From a bacterium (GTDB lineage Bacteria; Patescibacteriota; 4484-211), in NCBI GenBank assembly GCA_027020325.1, contig JALUVT010000142.1, positions 1 through 5,771 of the forward strand: a stretch of 5,771 nucleotides of DNA. Direction: 5' to 3'. Below, piece by piece: positions 1 to 5,675 of this stretch. Every line of letters begins with the position of its first letter. Within the stretch, counting starts at the first letter, position 1. The position numbers were made by a program, and so were the translations under genes. Under the pieces are notes generated by a model that worked only from the letters and a program-made list of their open reading frames with translations, was not told the DNA's origin and ran no database searches.

Positions 1-459
1 TGGAAAAAACCTTCCCGAAGAAAAATAATAAAATCCATTGGGATCGATATCGGCTGCTGCTCCAGCTTGATGAGCGCTAATATCCACGGCGTTCACAGTT
101 TCTCCTTGTAGTTGCCTCTGAAGTTGTTCGTCTCGGTATAACGAAAATACAGAAAGGAAAAATAAGTTCGGATTAAAACCCTCATTATTGTAGGTTTGCC
201 CAATTCCATTTCTCCATCGTCGGCCGGCCTCGTTTATAACCCATAGTGTTTCTGGTCGAGCTATGCGTGGTTCTTCTTCTGATCTTAAAGTAAATATTAG
301 ACGATAACTTTCTCCAACAGTAGGCGCCGGGACAAAAATACCTTTTTTAAGAGCCATTGCTACCCTTTTTTTAGGAATTACTTCATTTTTCCACCAAATC
401 AATTCTCTCTTCGCTTTGTTGGCAATAATCCATCGCGGATTATTAAATTCTATTCCCAT
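1..459 (-). CDS. M15/DUF5715-like zinc peptidase, partial (C-terminus beyond left edge)
   Basis: The frame is open for 153 codons from an ATG at 459-457 to the window edge with no stop. Near residues 130-142 it reads SAHQAGAAADID, which fits the SxHxxGxAxD zinc-binding signature of LAS/M15 peptidases (VanY and D,D-carboxypeptidase type); the His and the Asp would be metal ligands. About 20 residues earlier, SLYRDEQLQRQL resembles the 'YRS...Q' stretch before this motif in M15B enzymes. The DUF5715 family, which shares this signature, is an equally good name. The second His motif expected downstream is off the window, so catalysis cannot be judged. No signal peptide is visible at this start. 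The ATG overlaps the end of the C39-like gene by 10 bases and has no clear Shine-Dalgarno, so translational coupling is likely. An in-frame TAA at 474-472 bounds the start. Likely substrates are peptidoglycan stem peptides, but that is family inference only. Confidence 0.7.
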   Translation of the reverse strand, partial: MGIEFNNPRWIIANKAKRELIWWKNEVIPKKRVAMALKKGIFVPAPTVGESYRLIFTLRSEEEPRIARPETLWVINEAGRRWRNGIGQTYNNEGFNPNLFFLSVFSLYRDEQLQRQLQGETVNAVDISAHQAGAAADIDPNGFYYFSSGRFFP

Positions 460-1154
460 ATCGCCAATGCTTTATTTTGAAAAATTTTAACCATTTCTTC
501 TGACTTAATTGAAAGGTTGGCCCCGGGTTTTGCCCAACTACTAGGGTCATGATAAAAAAAGGATCGAATTCCCCCCTTTTTGTCAGTTTTGAAGCCAAAA
601 AAGAGGCAAAGGTGTCCGCCGCTAGGGCTAATTAAGGAAGCAATAACATATTTATTTTCCTTGATTGCTTTAGCCAGATCGTAAATAGTTGCTAGACTAA
701 TTATTTTTGCCTTAAGTCGATATTTTTGTGCCAGTTGCACTAAAGCTTGATGACGCCAACCTAAGTCGTTTTTAAAAATATAGCCATCTATTTTCAGTGC
801 CTGGTTGATTAAGTCCATGATTGTCATTTTTTTATTAACTCGCTTCAGACTTTTGAGAATCATTAATAAACAAGTAATACCGCAACCCCTCCAGGCCCAA
901 AAACTAAATTTATCTAAATTTTTAGCGCCAAATTTTTTCATGGCTGTTAAATCTGTAATCTTGCCATAAAACTTTTCCGCTTTATCCCTTTGCATTCCCG
1001 CCAGTTGATCAATATAACTCGGTTGGGGAAAAACAAAAAAAGTTTTTTGGGGAGAAAATAAAAGGGTTCTTTCTTGAAATAGGGTTTTAATTTTAAGGAG
1101 AAGAAGTTTGATTATCCGCACCTTGTTAAGTATATCATCAACTCCATTTGTCAT
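450..1154 (-). CDS. C39-like (papain-fold) cysteine peptidase family protein
   Basis: This intact 234-residue protein has the C39-like triad in the right order. The Cys is in GCGITCLLMIL (C91), the His in SGGHLCLFFGF (H181), and the Asp in FYHDPSS (D203). The segment GWRHQALVQLAQKYRLKAK (131-149) matches the 'GW.H..L..LA...GL' stretch common in C39_2 proteins. The first ~75 residues carry a basic, Leu/Ile-rich stretch (KVRIIKLLLLKIKTLF, 11-26) that is too charged for a good signal peptide, so location is unclear. C39 domains are best known for cutting leader peptides in bacteriocin exporters, but here there is no ABC or membrane part, and many stand-alone C39-like proteins have no known substrate. 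The gene is first in an operon and overlaps the M15-like gene by 10 bases. Upstream, a TATGAT hexamer (1180-1175, minus strand) touches the edge of repeat copy 1. No Shine-Dalgarno is seen. Family call fairly sure, function unknown. Confidence 0.78.
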   Translation of the reverse strand: MTNGVDDILNKVRIIKLLLLKIKTLFQERTLLFSPQKTFFVFPQPSYIDQLAGMQRDKAEKFYGKITDLTAMKKFGAKNLDKFSFWAWRGCGITCLLMILKSLKRVNKKMTIMDLINQALKIDGYIFKNDLGWRHQALVQLAQKYRLKAKIISLATIYDLAKAIKENKYVIASLISPSGGHLCLFFGFKTDKKGGIRSFFYHDPSSWAKPGANLSIKSEEMVKIFQNKALAIWE

Positions 1155-1181
1155 CGCTATTTTTGGACAGGATCATCATAG

Positions 1182-1353
1182 TTTCGTTAACATTCAATCC
1201 CTGCCGCTAGATTTGAATTGACCATTATCGAGGTATACTTCATTTTCCCGAACAGAGCTCAATCATATCCGTTTCTTAATTTCCTTGGAAACTGCGGTTG
1301 AAGGTGATTTTTTTTCAAAGACTTATGTTAACTTAATTGCTGATACTTTTTCA
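1182..1353 (+). repeat. Interspersed repeat, copy 1 (full length)
   Basis: This 172-bp stretch aligns end to end with 3965-4130, by eye at roughly 70-75% identity. Both ends are perfectly kept: the left end starts TTTCGTTAACATTCAATCC and stays identical for 25 bases, and the right end closes with TTGCTGATACTTTTTCA, identical for 26 bases. Against copy 2 it carries about 5 extra bases near 1211-1215 and 1-2 base indels near 1290-1320. These indels are not multiples of three, so it is probably not a maintained coding region. It fills most of the divergent spacer between the C39-like gene and the DUF84 gene. GTTAAC lies close to both ends in opposite sense (GTTAACAT at 1186-1193, ATGTTAAC at 1325-1332). 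What the element is, I cannot say: a non-autonomous mobile element, a shared regulatory leader and a decayed gene tail are all open. Confidence 0.85.
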
Positions 1354-1402
1354 CAGGTCGAATAGAGCGAAAGAACAAAATTTTCGCCCCAAAAATGATT
1401 AA

Positions 1403-1411
1403 TGTTAAAAT
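1403..1411 (+). promoter_or_regulatory. Probable extended -10 promoter of the DUF84 gene
   Basis: TGTTAAAAT reads as an extended -10 (TGn followed by TAAAAT, 1406-1411), 22 bases before the ATG at 1434. No good -35 is seen at 16-18 bases upstream, which an extended -10 can tolerate. Only a weak purine stretch (AAGAGATTAGTAAG) precedes the start codon. Confidence 0.45.
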
Positions 1412-1433
1412 GGATTAACAAGAGATTAGTAAG

Positions 1434-1991
1434 ATGAAAATAAAGATTTTCGTTGCTAGCACCAGTAAACATAAACTATCAGCAGTGAAGAGGGCTGCAA
1501 CAGAAGTATTGGGAGAGAAAGGGGTAGAAGTGGAAGGCGTGAAGGTACCTTCTGGGGTTAACGAGCAACCAGTAGGATGGAGAGAGATAATAAAGGGAGC
1601 AAAAAATAGGCTTGACAGTCTAAAAAGAGAAATTAAAAAAGAGGGGAAGCCTTATGAATATTTGGTGGCAATTGAGAATGGGATTATTTTCATTCAAACA
1701 AAAGAGGAAGAGAAGTGGTTTGATGTTGGAGCGGTTCTCGTAGAAGATGTAAAGGGAAAACAACAATTAAGTTTTACTGGTTTTGTTGAAATGCCAAAGG
1801 CATTGGTGGATAAAGCCAAACAATTAGGTTTTGAAACAACTACCGTTGGTTCGTTAATTGCCCAAAAGTATGGCGGGGAAGGAACAGATCCCCACTCTAT
1901 TTTGACCAGAAATGCGGTTTCCCGACGGGAGCTTTTAACTTCCGCAGTAAAAGTGGCGTTCGGACAGCTGCTTTTTGGAAAGAGTCAGTAA
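1434..1991 (+). CDS. DUF84/YjjX-type inosine/xanthosine triphosphatase
   Basis: This intact 185-residue protein matches the DUF84 (NTPase_I-T) family, whose characterised E. coli member YjjX hydrolyses ITP and XTP to keep deaminated purines out of nucleic acids; it is cytosolic and needs a divalent metal. Visible family marks, in order: a nucleotide-binding start ASTSKHKLSAV (8-18), SGVNEQPVGWREIIKGAKNR (40-59, matching the family's SGV.EQP.G.....GA.NR), VAIENGI (78-84), and a C-terminal LTRNAVSRRELLTSAV (157-172). Length is normal for the family (about 170-190). The start has an extended -10 22 bases upstream and only a weak Shine-Dalgarno. It stands alone on the plus strand, its TAA one base from the end of the convergent queuosine-salvage remnant. 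Its first two thirds use AGA/AGG for Arg and look purine-rich, unlike murF, which favours CGN. That may hint at a different origin but is weak evidence. Confidence 0.88.
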   Translation: MKIKIFVASTSKHKLSAVKRAATEVLGEKGVEVEGVKVPSGVNEQPVGWREIIKGAKNRLDSLKREIKKEGKPYEYLVAIENGIIFIQTKEEEKWFDVGAVLVEDVKGKQQLSFTGFVEMPKALVDKAKQLGFETTTVGSLIAQKYGGEGTDPHSILTRNAVSRRELLTSAVKVAFGQLLFGKSQ

Positions 1992-1992
1992 A

Positions 1993-2754
1993 TCAATAAG
2001 CAATTGTTAAGGTTCGATGATAGGGTTTAATGCCCTCTTTTTTCTCCTGGCTCTTATTCCAAGGCAAACTATCAATGCGAGGTGCGGGAACAAAAGGGTA
2101 CTTTGGGAGGAGAGCTTTTTTAATTAACTCTACTGCCCCAATGGTGTTGGTTCGAATTTCAATCTCTTGTATAAAAAGCGATTTTTTTACCCCTCCCAAG
2201 GGAGACATCGTTGAAGTTAGGGAAATTATCAACTAGAAGTTGGGTAAGCCTCAGGGCATCATTTTTAGCGGCGAAAAATACATTTAAGAAATCTCCGGCA
2301 AACTTATTTTCTAAAATTTCTCCTAACTCTTTTAAACATTCCCACCGTTCTCTTAAAAGAGGAATTGGGCGTTTTCCTTTGAGAATTTCAACTACTTTTT
2401 GATATGACACTTGAGCTAAAGTTTTTCCTTTCAATAAATTCGGTTCTTTTTTAACTGCCAGCCCCAGAGCAACAAAGAGAGCCATTGAGCCATCAAAATT
2501 TTCCTTTCCAACTTGTATTGTCCAGTTTCTTTGATTCTTCGGCGCCCAAAAGCAGAAATTGAGAGTGTTGAAAAGAAAAATAATTCTAATCAGATTGTTA
2601 AGGTCCCAATCATTACGATAGTTTAGCAAGACCCCTGAGTATTTGAGCTCATTTTCCTTTACATTTTTGTAAATTCTCTAATTCCCGCAGAATTAATAAA
2701 CACGTTTTGAGAGTTTTTGACAACCGGCTTAATTGAATCCAAGACTGAAATCAT
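1993..2754 (-). pseudogene. qng1: Broken queuosine 5'-phosphate N-glycosylase (Qng1/DUF2419, Q salvage)
   Basis: Three frames together give a queuosine-salvage protein, the family that frees queuine from queuosine 5'-phosphate. Part one, from ATG 2754, reads MISVLDSIKPVVKNSQNVFI and onward for 31 codons to a TAA at 2661-2659. Part two (2677 to about 2165) holds NTLNFCFWA, FDGSMALFVALGLAVK, IPLLRERWECLKELGEIL and NFPNFNDVS, all family marks, and stops at TGA 2161-2159. Part three (about 2170 to 1993) gives EIEIRTNTIGAVELIKKAL and the end PYHRTLTIAY. Adding one A to the A run at 2668-2664 joins parts one and two as EFTKNVKENELKYS. Between parts two and three the family normally has roughly 60 residues, from FYKRAQ through the conserved TMFADYRVPQ to EIEIR; these are missing and the frame changes. 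The active-site region is therefore lost. The start overlaps the upstream gene's TGA as ATGA. The end is tail-to-tail with the DUF84 gene. Confidence 0.85.
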
Positions 2755-3179
2755 TTGATTTGGTTCAAATTGCCATTGATAACAATTGGTTCCATCGCCA
2801 AAATTTCTTCTAAATAGAAATCAAATTGGGGCAAGGAATTGAGGAGAAAGATTTTTTTACCCAATACATGAGCAAAGCCCATTTCCAAAAAAGTGTTAGC
2901 GCCAATATAATTTTTAATTTTTGGCTTATGGTAATTGACTACTAAAATAGCATCACTTTCTTGGATTTCTTGGTAATGCTTTTTGATAAGATCATGTTCT
3001 TTCTTTCGTTTCGCTCCTTCACCTCCTGAAAGAGTGCCTGGGATAAAATTAAGTTCGCCTTTAATATATTCCTCTACTCCTTCCGGCAAAATGACGCTAT
3101 GGCCTAATTTTTTTAACTCGTTGGCAATTTGCCACATTTGCTGGGCAAATTTCATTGAACCACAGATAACGATTTTCAT
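2751..3179 (-). CDS. Nucleoside 2-deoxyribosyltransferase-like protein
   Basis: This intact 142-residue protein has the Rossmann-like layout of the nucleoside 2-deoxyribosyltransferase / DNPH1 superfamily. It begins MKIVICGSMKF (nucleotide-site loop GSM, 7-9), then HSVILP (27-32), then HYQEIQESDAILVVNYHK (68-85) with D76 and N82, then YIGANTFLEMGFAHVLGKKI (91-110). In that last segment E99 of FLEMGFA sits where the superfamily's catalytic Glu lies. Members cut or transfer the N-glycosidic bond of (deoxy)nucleosides or their 5'-phosphates; the substrate here cannot be read from sequence. It is first in an operon: its TGA overlaps the ATG of the queuosine-salvage gene (ATGA, 2754-2751), so the two were probably translated together, and both families act on N-glycosidic bonds. 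A consensus TATAAT lies 9 bases before the ATG, implying a nearly leaderless mRNA. Superfamily call good, exact activity unknown. Confidence 0.72.
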   Translation of the reverse strand: MKIVICGSMKFAQQMWQIANELKKLGHSVILPEGVEEYIKGELNFIPGTLSGGEGAKRKKEHDLIKKHYQEIQESDAILVVNYHKPKIKNYIGANTFLEMGFAHVLGKKIFLLNSLPQFDFYLEEILAMEPIVINGNLNQIK

Positions 3180-3188
3180 CTTAGGGAG

Positions 3189-3194
3189 ATTATA
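3189..3194 (-). promoter_or_regulatory. Promoter (-10 TATAAT) of the deoxyribosyltransferase-like operon
   Basis: On the minus strand TATAAT is followed by CTCCCTAAG and then the ATG at 3179. With initiation about 7 bases past the -10, the transcript would start only 2-4 bases before the start codon, so it would be close to leaderless. No convincing -35 is seen 16-18 bases upstream. Confidence 0.55.
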
Positions 3195-3204
3195 TTACAT
3201 CTAC

Positions 3205-3327
3205 ATGAGAATTAGCAGATTAATCCAGGATATTAGCTCATTAGCAAACTTTTCTGTTTACTATTCAATTCGAATTCTGTTTATAATAATTGCATTATTC
3301 TCTGGGTGGCGATTATTGTTTTTGTAG
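3205..3327 (+). CDS. Possible 40-residue hydrophobic small protein
   Basis: In the 175-base gap between the deoxyribosyltransferase-like gene and the metallophosphoesterase an ATG at 3205 opens a 40-codon frame. The product is amphipathic at first (MRISRLIQDISSL) and ends in a hydrophobic stretch (ILFIIIALFSGWRLLFL), as a single-pass membrane peptide might. A TATATT (3191-3196) lies 8 bases upstream. No Shine-Dalgarno, no homology that I recognise, and AT-rich DNA throws up such frames by chance. The same frame continues antisense into the upstream gene, which further weakens the case. Confidence 0.15.
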   Translation: MRISRLIQDISSLANFSVYYSIRILFIIIALFSGWRLLFL

Positions 3328-3354
3328 TACAGTAATAAAGTAATAACCTTTATT

Positions 3355-3930
3355 TTACTGACCTAGGAAATTTTTGGCTTCGGGAGTGGTAACGGTTAAG
3401 CTTCCCTTTAGTAGGTATATTCGGGCAGTATTTTTTTGAGGGTTGTAAATAGCAAATGACGCTCTTCCTGTTTTATGGGCACTAATTTCACCTGGATTAA
3501 CCAGGAGACCTTGCTTTTCTTTACATATTTCTTTAAGGTGACTGTGTCCAACAAATACCGCGTCGAATTCTGCGCTTTTAAGAGCAATTTCGCCTAAGTC
3601 TGGATAGTGACTGAGAAAAATTCTTTTTCCCTCTAGCGAAATCTCGGCCCAAAGCCTGGGAATTAGCTGAAAATTAGAATTATTCAAAGAAGCATGGTGA
3701 ATTAATGATGGTAAATCCCCATCGTTATTACCGATGATTCCAAGGCCGGGAATTTTACTTCTGGCGAATATGGCCATGATCCCCGGATTAATATAATCTC
3801 CTAGACAAATGATTCTATTGATCCCTTCTTTCTCTATTGTTTTAAGAAAAATAATAAGGTTGTGAAAGTTGTCATGAATGTCTGAACAGATAGCTATTTT
3901 CTTTTGTCTAGAGGATTTATTATTATTCAT
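3355..3930 (-). CDS. YfcE/MJ0936-type calcineurin-like metallophosphoesterase
   Basis: This intact 191-residue protein carries the full set of metallophosphoesterase motifs. They are SDIHDN (D17, H19), LGDYINPG (D45), GNNDG (N68), LSHYPD (H108) and VFVGHSHL (H129, H131), followed by LVNPGE (143-148), which is usual in the YfcE/MJ0936 (Metallophos_2) group. All expected ligands for the two-metal centre are present, so it should be an active phosphodiesterase; substrates in this group are rarely known. The protein is cytosolic, with no signal peptide. The length is typical, with about 10 extra polar residues at the N-terminus (MNNNKSSRQK). An alternative start closer to KIAICSDIH is not available as ATG, and two TATAAT boxes just upstream support this one. 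The gene is transcribed alone, divergent from murF, with repeat copy 2 starting 35 bases upstream. Confidence 0.9.
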   Translation of the reverse strand: MNNNKSSRQKKIAICSDIHDNFHNLIIFLKTIEKEGINRIICLGDYINPGIMAIFARSKIPGLGIIGNNDGDLPSLIHHASLNNSNFQLIPRLWAEISLEGKRIFLSHYPDLGEIALKSAEFDAVFVGHSHLKEICKEKQGLLVNPGEISAHKTGRASFAIYNPQKNTARIYLLKGSLTVTTPEAKNFLGQ

Positions 3931-3940
3931 TACTGTTTTT

Positions 3941-3963
3941 ATTATAACACTTATAGTATTATA
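3941..3963 (-). promoter_or_regulatory. Double -10 promoter of the metallophosphoesterase
   Basis: Two perfect TATAAT hexamers occur on the minus strand, at 3963-3958 and 3946-3941. From the nearer one only 10 bases remain to the ATG, giving a nearly leaderless mRNA; from the farther one the leader would be about 20 bases. The farther box touches the edge of repeat copy 2. No Shine-Dalgarno is present. -35 matches are poor for both. Confidence 0.55.
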
Positions 3964-3964
3964 C

Positions 3965-4130
3965 TTTCGTTAACATTCAATCCCTGCCGTTAGAATTGGC
4001 CATTAGCGGGGCATACTTCATCTTTCCCCAAAAAGCTTAATCATATCCATTCCTCGATTTTCTTTATAAAATGCGCTTGGAGGTGATCTTTTTAAGGACC
4101 GATATTAACTTAATTGCTGATACTTTTTCA
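3965..4130 (+). repeat. Interspersed repeat, copy 2 (full length)
   Basis: This 166-bp partner of copy 1 has the same orientation and the same perfectly kept ends (TTTCGTTAACATTCAATCC at left, TTGCTGATACTTTTTCA at right). Middle blocks also match, for example AATTG.CCATTA, ATACTTCAT and AATCATATCC. Inside it, 4079-4088 reads GGAGGTGATC, a perfect complement of a typical 16S rRNA 3' end, but no start codon follows at a useful distance. It occupies the divergent spacer between the metallophosphoesterase and murF and lies 166 bases upstream of the murF start. Confidence 0.85.
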
Positions 4131-4224
4131 AAATCTTAATGAACAAAGAGCGATCTTCTCTATGCATAACCATTTCCATTATTGAGAAAAGGATTAAGAA
4201 AGGGAAGCAGGGTTTACTTTGGTA

Positions 4225-4239
4225 CCTGCCTCCGGCAGG
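4225..4239. repeat. Short GC-rich perfect hairpin in the murF upstream region
   Basis: CCTGCC-TCC-GGCAGG is a 6-bp perfect stem with a 3-base loop, notably GC-rich in an AT-rich spacer and 17 bases ahead of the murF -35. No T-tract follows on either strand, so it is not a standard terminator. It could be an operator or one of the small dispersed palindromes. Between repeat copy 2 and this hairpin (4131-4224) I see nothing recognisable. Confidence 0.4.
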
Positions 4240-4255
4240 GGGCGTTGCACAAATT

Positions 4256-4284
4256 TTGGATTTCAAAAATTTGGCCAGTATACT
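4256..4284 (+). promoter_or_regulatory. Sigma70-type promoter of murF
   Basis: TTGGAT (4256-4261), a 17-base spacer and TATACT (4279-4284) make the best promoter in the window. The ATG at 4297 is only 12 bases past the -10, so the predicted leader is about 5-6 bases with no room for a Shine-Dalgarno. Confidence 0.7.
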
Positions 4285-4296
4285 AGAATCAAATTA

Positions 4297-5618
4297 ATGA
4301 GGCAAACGGCGCGCCATTTACTGGCAAGATTAGTGCTTGATTATTTTCGAATTTTGGCTCAATTACAATTGATTAAAATTAATCTCTGGCGCCGTCTTCG
4401 AGGCCAAAAATCAATTATTATTATCGGCGTTACCGGCTCAGCGGGAAAAACTTCGACGATGCATGCTTTGGTAGCCGGGCTCAAAAGTCAATTTCAGGTT
4501 AAGTATTCCCAAAAAGCTAATTCCGAAAGTGGTATTCCCTTGAATATTTTGGGCCTATCAATGAAAGATTATTCTTTCAAGGATTGGCTGCGAGTAGCCC
4601 TTGGGGCCCCCCTGAAATTATTAACCAATTGGCAGGACTACGATATTTATGTGGTTGAAATGGGCGTGGATGAACCAACAGAGCCGAAAAACATGGGTTA
4701 TTTATTAAAAATCATCCGCCCCCAAATTGCTGTCTTTACCAGTGTTACTAGTGTTCATAGTCAACAATTCGAGGCCGCGGGCTATAAAGATCCTTTAAGG
4801 GCGATTGCCCAAGAAAAGGGGCGCCTGATTGCTTCTTTGCCTCAAGATGGGTGGGCAATTTTGAACGGCGATGATCCCTTGGTTGAGCAGCAAAAAAAAA
4901 CGGACGCGGGCCCAAATTTTTGTTGTTGGTTGGAAAAAAGAGGCAGATCTGCAAATTATTCGTTGGTCAGTTTCCGTTCAGGCGACCAAGCTGAGCTATC
5001 GTTGGCAAGGAGAAAAATATTTGCTTGAGCTCCCTGGTTTTGTTTTGCCTCGAGTTTATGGCCACACTTTTGGTTTTGCTTTAGCAGTGGCTGCCTCACA
5101 AAAGATTCCCCTGAAAAAGGCGCTCGCCAATATCACAAGAGAGTTTCGCTTGCCGCCAGGACGATCAACTCTAATTAAAGGCCTTAAAGGCGCTTTAATA
5201 ATTGATTCTTCTTATAATGCTTCACCGGCGGCAATGGCGACAATGCTGGAGTTGCTGGATCACTTGGGTCGCAAAACAGGGCGCAAGAAAGTGGCTATTT
5301 TAGGCGATATGCGCGAACTGGGACAACAAAGCGCTCGAGAACATCAGCAATTGGCTCGTCGAGCCATCAAAGTGGTGGAGGAAATCATTTTAGTCGGGCC
5401 GGAAATGAAGCGTTATTTTTATCCGGCGGCGCTTAAGTCAGGATTTTCTTCGTCCGCAAATCAGGGGTCGGGAATTGATTCTGGTAAAAGGATCACAGAA
5501 TACCATTTTTTTGGAAATCATAGTTGAATCTCTAATGAAAGATTCATCTCAGGCTGAAGAGTTGCTTTGTCGTCGAGGCCACTTTTGGGACCGGCGCCGC
5601 CAACCGTTTGTTGATTGA
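4297..5618 (+). pseudogene. murF: Broken murF: UDP-N-acetylmuramoyl-tripeptide--D-alanyl-D-alanine ligase
   Basis: MurF adds D-Ala-D-Ala to the UDP-MurNAc-tripeptide in the cytosol, the last soluble step of peptidoglycan precursor synthesis. Frame one runs from ATG 4297, chosen over an upstream in-frame ATG (4219) because the promoter lies between them. It has the P-loop GVTGSAGKT (44-52), ANSESGIPLNILGL, YDIYVVEMGVD and GWAILNGDDP. At the A9 run 4892-4900 the frame shifts; with one A fewer it continues as KRTRAQIFVVGWKKEADLQI. Frame two then holds YGHTFGFALAVA, LPPGRSTLI, DSSYNASP, LGDMRELG and VGPEMKRYFYPAALKSGF. Near 5455-5475 the frame changes again, and the usual linker of some 15-20 residues before the next motif is missing. 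Frame three resumes ELILVKGSQN, VESLMKDSSQAEELLCRRG and ends at TGA 5616-5618. Domain content is otherwise complete. As written it cannot make full-length MurF. murF is normally essential, so a second copy or a sequence error is possible. Confidence 0.88.
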
Positions 5619-5675
5619 TGAAAAAGTATCAGCAATTAAGTTAACTCGGCCCTTTTAAAAAAATTGCCTCCAGAG
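5619..5675 (-). repeat. Interspersed repeat, copy 3 (inverted, partial)
   Basis: The first 26 bases after the murF stop codon are the exact reverse complement of the right end of copies 1 and 2 (read here as TGAAAAAGTATCAGCAA). Read on the minus strand, the similarity to copy 2 continues through CTGGAGGCAATTTTTTTAA to about 5675 and then fades, with weak scattered matches to about 5700. The other end of the element is not recognisable in the window. Copies 2 and 3 thus bracket murF as inverted repeats with the same end facing the gene. Confidence 0.75.

Noticed and set aside
1222..1365. Repeat copies as fragments of a protein gene: the right end reads NLIADTFS in one frame, followed soon by a stop in copies 1 and 2
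   Set aside because: Indels of 1, 2 and 5 bases between the copies break any shared frame, no start codon precedes it, and the conserved ends are kept at the DNA level. A decayed gene tail is still not excluded.
1367..1387. Inverted repeat GCGAAA / TTTCGC upstream of the DUF84 gene
   Set aside because: Six-base arms with a 9-base loop are expected by chance in this composition; no supporting second site.
2030..2402. Two plus-strand open frames (2030-2236 and 2211-2402)
   Set aside because: They lie antisense to the queuosine-salvage remnant, whose pieces show clear family motifs; the plus-strand products resemble nothing.
2983..3204. Plus-strand open frame upstream of 3205
   Set aside because: Antisense to the intact deoxyribosyltransferase-like gene, with low-complexity composition.
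3331..3359. AT-only imperfect hairpin overlapping the metallophosphoesterase stop, as a terminator
   Set aside because: The stem is all A/T except one or two pairs, has a two-base bulge and no T-tract on the minus strand.
4892..4900. Programmed frameshift at the A9 run of murF
   Set aside because: Slippage at A9 is possible, but the gene also has a second, unrelated lesion downstream, so slippage alone would not yield full-length MurF.
4748..4954. Minus-strand open frame of 68 codons
   Set aside because: Antisense shadow of murF, which has strong motifs in the plus frame here.
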